Assembly: GCA_027449805.1 (NCBI GenBank)
Contig: DAIDKY010000005.1
Span: 1-5,940 of the forward strand
DNA length: 5,940 bases
Reading direction: 5' to 3'
Origin: a bacterium
Lineage (GTDB): Bacteria; Patescibacteriota; Saccharimonadia; UBA4664
Shown: in pieces, positions 1-5,801 of the stretch
How the letters are laid out: every line of letters starts with the position of its first letter
How positions within the stretch are numbered: the stretch's first letter is position 1
Made by a program: the position numbers and the translations under genes
Notes under the pieces: generated by a model
Databases searched by the model: none
What the model was told of the DNA's origin: nothing
What the model saw: only the letters and a program-made list of their open reading frames with translations

Positions 1-459
1 CGCGAGGTCCGTGTACCAGTAATTATGGCGACCGATGTCGAGAATTTATTGTTGGATGTCGAGCCGTTTCATCTAGAGCCAGATCGGCCGATCTTCCATG
101 GCAATGTGAGCCAGGAAGAGACGGATCGGATGCTTGCCGGTAACTTAACTAAACCAGAGTTCATAAACCTTGCAATGCGGATAATCGGCTTAGATGATCT
201 CACCGAACGACTGCTCGAGTCGCTGCCGCAGATCGGCCGGACGCTGGTGTCGCAGCCTCAACTTGGATCATCGGCGATGATGGCTGGGGGTCTGGCGGCA
301 CAGGTAATTCATCGAATTTTACTAGGACAGCCGGTTCCCAGCGGACGGCTGGCGTTCGGCGTGGCAACTCAGATCGATCCCGATTATCACGGTAGTGAGG
401 CGGTCGCTCGACGTCGGCGAATTACCGATCAAATGACTGGTCGTAGCCCGAATGCTTGA
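1..459 (+). CDS. ThiF/E1-like adenylyltransferase family protein, C-terminal part (5' truncated by window edge)
   Basis: The reading frame is open from base 1, so the ATG at 25 is internal and the gene starts upstream of the window; 152 codons are visible. From the first codon the protein reads R-E-V-R-V-P-V-I-M-A-T-D, then LLLDVEPF and LEPDRPIFHG near residues 16-34. A QPQLGSSAMMAGG segment lies near residues 85-97, followed by a helix and ILLGQ. This layout resembles the C-terminal half of ThiF-fold (ubiquitin E1-like) proteins of the mycobacterial Rv1355c type, recognised from memory of the family. Such proteins adenylate a carboxyl group, but the nucleotide-binding half is outside the window, so substrate and activity cannot be judged. 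The visible part has no cysteine, so the C-terminal zinc CxxC pairs of MoeB/ThiF are absent. It ends in TGA inside the start of the kinase gene, suggesting co-translation. Family call moderate; function unknown. Confidence 0.7.
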   Translation, partial: REVRVPVIMATDVENLLLDVEPFHLEPDRPIFHGNVSQEETDRMLAGNLTKPEFINLAMRIIGLDDLTERLLESLPQIGRTLVSQPQLGSSAMMAGGLAAQVIHRILLGQPVPSGRLAFGVATQIDPDYHGSEAVARRRRITDQMTGRSPNA

Positions 460-2611
460 AACCGTCGCGTTAATCGCAAGTACCGCCGGCAATCTCTTTT
501 TGAGTCTCTTGGTTATTACCAAGAATCGACGGAACATCAGCTATTGGTTCTTTAGCGCTTTAACCCTGAGTTTAGCTATTTGGCCAGTTGTTAATTACTT
601 ATCAATCCACAGCCACACCAATCAGCTGCTCTATATTCGTATCGTTATGCTCTTTGTTTGCTTTATGAATCTAAGTTTCTTTTGTCTTGCAGCAGCTTTT
701 CCGCGCCAGCGAGTAAGATTTCAGCCGTGGCAAGTCGGGGTCATAATCTATGGGTTAGCGGCTGCTCTTCTCATGTTGACGCCTTATGTCTTTACCGGTG
801 TAGTGATCGGCCCGGACGGGCTGCCATCGCCAACACCAGGACCTGGAATTATCTTCTTTATGCTTGATCTTGTGGGTGTTGCCGGCAGCGGCTTTTATCT
901 GCTTGTTCGTCATCGCCGTCGTGTTCAGGGTTTGGAGCGATCACAGCTGGGGGTAATCATCTTTGCCTCGGCATTCTTGTATATCTTCTCAGTTAGCTTT
1001 AACTTCATTGTACCGATCGGGTTGCATGTCGTTAGCGCCGTAAGCTTTGGTCCGATCTTTACGGTCTTTTTTGCAGGCTGTATGGCTTACGCGATTGTGC
1101 GTCAACGGCTGTTCGATATTAGGCGCGTTGTCGCTCGTTCGGTTTCGTATATTCTTTTGTTAATATTTTTGGCCGTTGTTTATGCGGTTGGAGCTCAGGC
1201 TTTAGGCCGTCTTCTACTTGGTAACCTTGCACAGGAGAGCCAGGATACGATGGTTTTCAACGCAATCCTGGCGATCATCCTAGCACTCACTTTTCAGCCC
1301 TTGCGGCACTTCTTTGAATATATAACCGATAGTATTTTCTACCGAAATCGCTATGTATCCCAAGTTGTTTTGTCTGAGTTCAGTAGCATATTGGTTCGGG
1401 AGAATGACCTTGGAACTCTTGTAAAATCAAGTCTCAAGACGATCTGTGGAGGTTTAAGCATTAGCCATGGTCAACTCTACATTCTCGATAAGGGTAGAGT
1501 CTATCTCGTTGAGCATTACGGTGCGTTGCCAAAGCGGATGATCGTGGCGCCGCAGTTAGAGCATCTTAGTAAATCGATTATCGTTGCCGATGAGTTAGAC
1601 GGAGGCGAGACCAAGACCTTGCTAGAAGACCACGATTTGCGCTTCTCTGCCATGCTAAGAACTCGCGACGAGGTAGTTGGCTACCTTTTACTGGGAGATA
1701 AACTATCCGGAGAAATCTACTCCAACCAAGACATCGAAGTCCTTGGTATCATGGCCAAGGAACTGGCGGTGGCGATCAGCAACGCCAAAGCCTACACCGA
1801 GATACAGGCCTTTGCCCAGACATTGCAGGAGCGGGTCAATCACGCTACGGGTCGTCTGCGGGTAGCCAACCGGCATCTAAAAGAGCTCGATCAGGCCAAG
1901 GATGAGTTCTTATCCCTTGCTTCGCATCAGCTGCGTACCCCGCTAACGACGATTAAAGGGTATCTGTCGATGATCATAGAAGGAGACGCTGGGAAGTTAA
2001 ACAAGCTCCAGCGCGAGTTTGCCCAGTACGCGCTTGATGGTTCGGATCGGATGGTACGACTGATTACCGACCTTCTGGATGTGTCGCGGATGTCGGCCGG
2101 CCGTTTCATTATTCAGCCGAATACTGCTGATATCAACGAGATAGTCGCCAGCGAGGTAAAGCAGCTGCAGAGCCACGCCGAGGCCAAGGGTATTACACTG
2201 AGTTTGGTGGCGCCGCCTGCGCCTTTGCCGCCCGTCACGCTTGATGAAAACAAGACGCGCCAGGTGATTATGAACTTTATTGACAACGCCATCTATTACA
2301 CGGAGAAGGGGAGTGTTACGGTTATTTTGAGCATTAAGGGCGGAAATTTTCGCGTCGAGGTTCGCGATACCGGCATGGGTGTTCCGGCCGATGCCCAGAA
2401 ACATCTCTTTAGTAAATTCTTTCGCGCCAATAATGCCCAGAAATCGCGCCCGGACGGAACCGGTCTCGGACTCTTTCTGGCCAAGCGGGTCATTGAGGAC
2501 CAGGGCGGGACGGTTATCTTTAGCAGCACGGAGGGCAAAGGTTCGATCTTCGGCTTCGAGATGCCTTTGGTTAAGCCGACCATTAAAACTAAGCCTAAGG
2601 TGAGGGCATAA
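452..2611 (+). CDS. Multi-pass membrane sensor histidine kinase (N-terminal 7TM-like region, GAF-like, HisKA, HATPase_c)
   Basis: A 719-residue sensor kinase that should autophosphorylate on histidine and pass the phosphate to a response regulator. About nine hydrophobic segments fill residues 3-284 (near 3-22, 31-51, 60-83, 94-112, 131-152, 166-190, 196-215, 231-255 and 268-283). The first seven resemble the N-terminal 7TM module of some kinases; two more follow the linker IVRQRLFDIRRVVARS. Residues about 303-447 look like a cytoplasmic GAF domain. A probable coiled coil (445-485) leads to the HisKA H-box SHQLRTP with phosphoacceptor His492. The ATPase domain shows the N-box NFIDNA (608-613), G1 DTGMG (639-643) and G2 GTGLG (669-673), so the kinase appears intact. 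There is no large extracytoplasmic sensor domain, so the signal is probably sensed within the membrane or by the GAF domain. The ATG at 452 overlaps the upstream gene by 8 bp and has no Shine-Dalgarno, implying coupling. No response regulator is in the window. Confidence 0.95.
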   Translation: MLETVALIASTAGNLFLSLLVITKNRRNISYWFFSALTLSLAIWPVVNYLSIHSHTNQLLYIRIVMLFVCFMNLSFFCLAAAFPRQRVRFQPWQVGVIIYGLAAALLMLTPYVFTGVVIGPDGLPSPTPGPGIIFFMLDLVGVAGSGFYLLVRHRRRVQGLERSQLGVIIFASAFLYIFSVSFNFIVPIGLHVVSAVSFGPIFTVFFAGCMAYAIVRQRLFDIRRVVARSVSYILLLIFLAVVYAVGAQALGRLLLGNLAQESQDTMVFNAILAIILALTFQPLRHFFEYITDSIFYRNRYVSQVVLSEFSSILVRENDLGTLVKSSLKTICGGLSISHGQLYILDKGRVYLVEHYGALPKRMIVAPQLEHLSKSIIVADELDGGETKTLLEDHDLRFSAMLRTRDEVVGYLLLGDKLSGEIYSNQDIEVLGIMAKELAVAISNAKAYTEIQAFAQTLQERVNHATGRLRVANRHLKELDQAKDEFLSLASHQLRTPLTTIKGYLSMIIEGDAGKLNKLQREFAQYALDGSDRMVRLITDLLDVSRMSAGRFIIQPNTADINEIVASEVKQLQSHAEAKGITLSLVAPPAPLPPVTLDENKTRQVIMNFIDNAIYYTEKGSVTVILSIKGGNFRVEVRDTGMGVPADAQKHLFSKFFRANNAQKSRPDGTGLGLFLAKRVIEDQGGTVIFSSTEGKGSIFGFEMPLVKPTIKTKPKVRA
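2597..2606 (+). promoter_or_regulatory. Ribosome binding site for the small membrane protein, inside the kinase 3' end
   Basis: The purine-rich run AAGGTGAGGG contains GAGG five bases before the ATG at 2611. It is the only good Shine-Dalgarno-like sequence directly ahead of a start codon in this window. Together with the TAATG stop-start overlap it supports the 61-codon frame being a real, co-translated gene rather than a chance ORF. Confidence 0.6.
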
Positions 2612-2796
2612 TGGGCCAGGCAATCCTGGCGGCGCTGATCGCCGCCGCCGTTGCTTTTGGGCTTGGCGAGATCATCGTACGCTTGCTGGCGCACCATAAC
2701 CGGTCGGTCGAACGACGATATCTGCCGGCCGTAATTACCTTTGTTTTGCTCATTGCCATCTATGAGTTTGTCGTAAACTTTGGTGCTGCCGGGTAG
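2611..2796 (+). CDS. Small two-helix membrane protein coupled to the histidine kinase
   Basis: A 61-residue protein I do not recognise as a named family. It has two predicted membrane helices, about residues 4-26 (alanine/isoleucine rich) and 39-57, joined by a short polar, basic loop with HHNRSVERR at 28-36. The positive-inside rule would place that loop in the cytoplasm with both ends outside. Its start codon shares one base with the kinase stop (TAATG), and a purine-rich ribosome binding site lies just upstream, so it is almost certainly translated with the kinase. It could be a partner or modulator of the kinase membrane region, or merely an operon passenger; the sequence does not decide. 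It has no cysteine, no signal peptidase site that I can see and no toxin-like features beyond being small and hydrophobic. Existence is likely; function unknown. Confidence 0.7.
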   Translation: MGQAILAALIAAAVAFGLGEIIVRLLAHHNRSVERRYLPAVITFVLLIAIYEFVVNFGAAG

Positions 2797-2808
2797 ACGT
2801 TGCGTCTA
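2794..2808. repeat. Perfect inverted repeat TAGACG-TTG-CGTCTA
   Basis: Six-base arms at 2794-2799 and 2803-2808 flank a 3-base loop, and two further G-U pairs are possible in RNA. The left arm contains the stop codon of the small membrane protein and coincides with the candidate -35 box of the next gene. The bases after it are mixed rather than a T run, so a strong intrinsic terminator is unlikely. It may be an operator, a weak terminator, or chance. Confidence 0.4.
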
Positions 2809-2822
2809 TTAGTGCTTATGAT
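2794..2822 (+). promoter_or_regulatory. Candidate sigma70-type promoter for the NADH dehydrogenase-like gene
   Basis: A -35-like TAGACG (2794-2799, four of six matches to TTGACA) and a -10 TATGAT (2817-2822, five of six matches to TATAAT) are separated by exactly 17 bases. The -10 ends eight bases before the ATG at 2831, so transcription would begin at or within a couple of bases of the start codon, giving a leaderless or near-leaderless mRNA. No Shine-Dalgarno is present before this ATG, which agrees with that reading. Read-through from the upstream operon remains possible. Confidence 0.5.
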
Positions 2823-2830
2823 AATAGCCA

Positions 2831-4033
2831 ATGGCAACGACTAAACATTCGGTTTTGGTGGTGGGCGGCGGTTTTGGCGGCGTTCGTGCTGCCCGCCGCT
2901 TGGCTAAACAGACAAATCTGCAGGTTACGCTGATCTCGGACAAGGACAGCTTTGCCTACTATCCGCAGCTGTATCACGCTGCCACGGGCGGCTCGCGCTC
3001 CGAAGCATCACTGCCGTTGGCAAATCTTTTGCATGGTACCGGTATCCACATTGTCCACGATAAGGCCGTGGCCCTCGATCCGGCCGGCAAGACCATCACT
3101 GGCAGCTCGGGCCAGCGTTATCATTATGATGATTTAATCTTGGCGCTAGGCAGCGTCACCAACTACTTCGGGATCAAGGGTTTAAAAGAGTTCGCCTACG
3201 ATATTAAGACGATCGAGGGAGCGGAGAAGTTTAAGCAGCATCTGCATCACGAACTGGTGGAGCTTCATAAGACAGAGCTTCATTATGTCGTGATCGGCGC
3301 AGGACCGACCGGAGTCGAACTATCGGCGGCACTCGGCCAGTACATGCGGCGATTGGTGCGGCTCCATGGTATTACACGTCCTCATTATAATATCGATCTC
3401 ATCGAGGCTGCCCCTCGGATTTTGCCCCACTCCTCCGAGTCATACGCCAATCATGTCCTGCGGCGACTAAAGAAAATCGGCGTAAATGTTATGGTAGGCA
3501 CCGCGGTAGAGGCCGAGACCGCCGAGGGCCTGCAGATTGGGGGCAAGCTGCTCAAGTCGCATACCGTTGTCTGGACGTCCGGCGTATCGAACAACCCGTT
3601 TTTTTCCAATAATTCTCAGAGTTTCAAACTGGCCAAGAACGGGCGCGTGGTAGTCAATGACCATATGGAGGCAGGCCAAGACATCTATGTGATCGGAGAC
3701 AATGCGGCCTCTAAGTATGGTGGTCTGGCCGAAACAGCCGTAAACGATGCCGACTATGTTGCCAAAGATATTAAGCGCAGGTTAGCCGGCCGGAGGCGCC
3801 CCGCCTATCGTCAGCCAGCACCGTCGCCGGTAATCCCGGTGGGCAGCGGCTGGGCGGCTGTCCAGATCGGGCCGTTGGCGATCTATGGCTACCTCGGCTG
3901 GCTGATCCGCCGCAGTGCCGACCTGGTTGCCTATCGCTCGGTCGAGGCAGCGGCCAACGCATTTAAAGTCTGGCTCAAGGAAACGCTTCACGAAGACGAC
4001 TGCCCAATATGCCAGGCAAACCTGGCTAAATAG
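2831..4033 (+). CDS. Type II NADH dehydrogenase-like NAD(P)/FAD-dependent oxidoreductase
   Basis: A 400-residue flavoprotein of the two-dinucleotide-binding-domain family, close to the usual NDH-2 length. The FAD-binding motif is VVGGGFGG at residues 10-17, the second (NADH) Rossmann motif is VIGAGPTG at 154-161, and the second FAD contact is VYVIGD-like IYVIGD at 285-290. Family members oxidise NADH and reduce quinone at the inner membrane face without pumping protons. Glu163 lies where NDH-2 enzymes keep a conserved quinone-site glutamate. After the GD motif, the usual AQxAxQ-type quinone motif reads AETAVND (300-306), so both glutamines look replaced. The C-terminal part (about 350-385) is amphipathic with aromatic residues, consistent with peripheral membrane attachment, and the tail ends in a CPIC motif (391-394). 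The start at 2831 is chosen because the FAD fold begins within ten residues. Alternatives are another quinone oxidoreductase or a soluble NADH oxidase-like member. Confidence 0.88.
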   Translation: MATTKHSVLVVGGGFGGVRAARRLAKQTNLQVTLISDKDSFAYYPQLYHAATGGSRSEASLPLANLLHGTGIHIVHDKAVALDPAGKTITGSSGQRYHYDDLILALGSVTNYFGIKGLKEFAYDIKTIEGAEKFKQHLHHELVELHKTELHYVVIGAGPTGVELSAALGQYMRRLVRLHGITRPHYNIDLIEAAPRILPHSSESYANHVLRRLKKIGVNVMVGTAVEAETAEGLQIGGKLLKSHTVVWTSGVSNNPFFSNNSQSFKLAKNGRVVVNDHMEAGQDIYVIGDNAASKYGGLAETAVNDADYVAKDIKRRLAGRRRPAYRQPAPSPVIPVGSGWAAVQIGPLAIYGYLGWLIRRSADLVAYRSVEAAANAFKVWLKETLHEDDCPICQANLAK

Positions 4034-4042
4034 CAGTCGCCA

Positions 4043-4048
4043 TATTAT
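4043..4048 (+). promoter_or_regulatory. Possible -10 element (TATTAT) just before the GlcD-like gene
   Basis: TATTAT matches five of six bases of TATAAT and ends nine bases before the ATG at 4058. No acceptable -35 box is seen at 16-18 bases upstream and there is no TGn extension. If active it would give a leaderless or very short-leader transcript, in line with the lack of a Shine-Dalgarno here. Alternatively the gene is read from the upstream promoter across the 24-bp gap. Confidence 0.3.
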
Positions 4049-4057
4049 GCTTAAGCT

Positions 4058-5716
4058 ATGAATTTAAAAACTGACCTAGAAAAGCTCATCGGTGGCGAAG
4101 TCGAAGACGCTGCCCAGACCCTCGAAAGTTACAGTCACGACGCCAGCCTCTTTGAGGTTAAGCCTAAGCTTGTGACATTCCCCAAAGACAGCAAGGACGT
4201 CCAGTCCCTCGTCAGTTACGTGGCAGAACACAAGAAAGTCCATCCCGAGTTATCGATTACCGCTCGTAGCGCCGGAACCGATATGTCTGGCGGTGCCGTT
4301 AACGACTCGATCATCGCCGATTTTAATAAGCATTTTACCAAGATTTTCGAGGTCGACAGCCATTCAGCCCACGTCCAGCCGGGCGTCTTTTATCGTGATT
4401 TCGAAAAGGAGACCTTAAAACATCAGGCCTTGGTGCCTAGCTATCCTGCCTCGCGCGAGCTCTGCACCGTGGGCGGGATGGTTAACAACAACTCCGGTGG
4501 CGAGAAGTCGCTTGAATTTGGTAAAACCGAGAACTTCGTAACTGAGCTTAAGGTCGTTTTGGCTGACGGCAAAGAGTACACGATCAAACCGTTAAATAAG
4601 CGAGAGCTCGAGGCCAAGTGCGCCCAGAAGGACTTTGAGGGCAAGGTTTATCGTGAGACCTATGAACTAATCGATAAGCACTACGACCAGATCAAGGTCG
4701 CCAAGCCGCACGTCACCAAGAACTCGACTGGGTACAACCTCTGGGACGTGTGGGATCGTGATACGGGTATCTTTGATCTCACCAAACTGATTGTCGGGGC
4801 ACAAGGAACCCTCGGTTTTGTGACCGACATCAAGTTCCGACTGGTAAAGTCGCGCGCCCATTCCGGTTTGCTCGTGGCTTTTCTCAAGGATATTGACCGT
4901 CTCGGCGAGATCATCCCGCTGGTTCTTAAATATAAACCGGCCAGCTTCGAGTCGTTCGACGATGTGACTCTAAAGATGACTTTTAAATTTATGCCTTACT
5001 TCGTCAAGACGCTCGGTGTCTGGGGTGTTCTAAAGCTTATGATCAGTCTAATACCAGACGGCTTTATGTTGCTCAAGGGTATTCCCAAGCTCATCCTAAT
5101 GGTCGAGTTCAACGGCGATAGCGCAGACGAGGTTCGTCAGCAGATTCGCGCACTCCATAAAGAACTCAACTTAAAGCGGGTCTACTATGAGATCAATAGC
5201 GAGGAAGAGGACCCAACCGAGGCGAGCAGCAAGAAGTTCTGGATCATGCGCCGTGAAAGCTTCAACCTATTGCGCAAGAAAGTTAAGGACAAGCACACCG
5301 CGCCGTTTATTGACGATCTCGTCGTTGCTCCACCGTACCTCACCCAATTCCTGCCCGAGATGCGCAAGATCATTAAGAAGTACAAGCTATTCGCGACGAT
5401 CGCCGGCCACATGGGCGACGGCAATTTTCATATTATTCCGCTGATGAAGCTCGAGGACCCGGCTGAGCGAGCTAAACTCGAGCCCGCCATGCGCGAGACC
5501 AATAGTCTAGTCCTCAAGTATCATGGGGCACTCTCTGGCGAGCACAACGACGGCATGATCCGCGGGCCGTGGTTGGAACTGGCCTACGGCAAAGAGGTGG
5601 CTGATTTATTCCGCCAGACCAAAGATATTTTCGACGCCGATCATATTTTTAATCCGCACAAGAAAGCCAATGCCGACTGGGAGTGGTCGATGAGTCATGT
5701 CCGCCGAGCTTGGTAG
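4058..5716 (+). CDS. FAD-binding 2-hydroxyacid dehydrogenase, GlcD / D-lactate dehydrogenase-like (FAD_binding_4 + FAD-oxidase C)
   Basis: A 552-residue flavoenzyme of the VAO/PCMH fold that probably oxidises a D-2-hydroxyacid such as D-lactate, glycolate or D-2-hydroxyglutarate and passes electrons to quinone or another carrier. The FAD-binding part (about 30-265) shows RSAGTDMSGGAV (70-81), PSYPASRELCTVGGMVNNN (127-145) and GAQGTLG (247-253). The C-terminal cap carries GHMGDGNFH (450-458) and SGEHNDG (493-499); by family analogy His451, His458 and Glu495 would bind the divalent metal that positions the hydroxyacid. It ends with IFNPHK near 530-535, matching the usual IxNPGK. The common HGDG/HGIG form is HNDG here. 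Unlike the roughly 1000-residue YdiJ-type proteins, it has no C-terminal Fe-S domain, so another electron acceptor is needed. A hydrophobic, basic stretch at about 309-349 may touch the membrane. Adjacent to the NDH-2-like gene, suggesting a shared redox role. The exact substrate is not determinable. Confidence 0.9.
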   Translation: MNLKTDLEKLIGGEVEDAAQTLESYSHDASLFEVKPKLVTFPKDSKDVQSLVSYVAEHKKVHPELSITARSAGTDMSGGAVNDSIIADFNKHFTKIFEVDSHSAHVQPGVFYRDFEKETLKHQALVPSYPASRELCTVGGMVNNNSGGEKSLEFGKTENFVTELKVVLADGKEYTIKPLNKRELEAKCAQKDFEGKVYRETYELIDKHYDQIKVAKPHVTKNSTGYNLWDVWDRDTGIFDLTKLIVGAQGTLGFVTDIKFRLVKSRAHSGLLVAFLKDIDRLGEIIPLVLKYKPASFESFDDVTLKMTFKFMPYFVKTLGVWGVLKLMISLIPDGFMLLKGIPKLILMVEFNGDSADEVRQQIRALHKELNLKRVYYEINSEEEDPTEASSKKFWIMRRESFNLLRKKVKDKHTAPFIDDLVVAPPYLTQFLPEMRKIIKKYKLFATIAGHMGDGNFHIIPLMKLEDPAERAKLEPAMRETNSLVLKYHGALSGEHNDGMIRGPWLELAYGKEVADLFRQTKDIFDADHIFNPHKKANADWEWSMSHVRRAW

Positions 5717-5738
5717 AGGGGGCCTTACCTGGTAGAAT
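5710..5738 (+). promoter_or_regulatory. Sigma70-type promoter with extended -10 for the gene at the right edge
   Basis: The -35 box TTGGTA (5710-5715, four of six matches) overlaps the stop codon of the GlcD-like gene. A 17-base spacer follows, then TAGAAT (5733-5738) preceded by TGG, which forms an extended -10 (TGnTAGAAT). Transcription would start near 5745, leaving a leader of about 55 bases before the GTG at 5802. This is the best promoter-like element in the window. Confidence 0.6.
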
Positions 5739-5801
5739 AGAACTACTATAACGTTCACCCGGGAAGAAGGCTTTATCAAATCTCCAGTACCAGCCACCCC
5801 C

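Noticed and set aside
25..27. ATG at 25 as the true start of the first gene
   Set aside because: The frame is open upstream to base 1 and the residues before it (REVRVPVI) fit the same family pattern, so the gene is cut by the window edge.
459..459. UGA recoding (Gracilibacteria-type code)
   Set aside because: Reading through TGA would extend the first gene deep into the kinase gene in another frame, and no gene in the window has an internal TGA.
2391..2443. Short direct repeat (TGCCCAGAAA) twice within the kinase ATPase lid
   Set aside because: Both copies encode Ala-Gln-Lys in frame and are explained by codon choice and chance.
1997..2623. 208-codon open frame on the minus strand
   Set aside because: It lies entirely opposite the HisKA/HATPase part of the kinase, is rich in Arg/His as antisense frames often are, shows no recognisable motif and has no promoter or ribosome binding site.
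2296..2697. 133-codon minus-strand frame across the kinase end and small membrane gene
   Set aside because: It is a shadow of two well-supported + strand genes with no domain-like features.
3782..3991. Overlapping minus-strand frames opposite the NDH-2-like C terminus
   Set aside because: They are low-complexity Arg/Pro-rich translations antisense to a clear coding region.
5187..5444. 85-codon + strand frame inside the GlcD-like gene
   Set aside because: It is an out-of-frame Arg/Ser-rich translation; the main frame carries the conserved metal-binding motifs across this stretch.
5756..5765. CCCGGG-centred palindrome in the 85-bp gap
   Set aside because: Only the six central bases pair; flanks do not, so no operator or terminator is supported.
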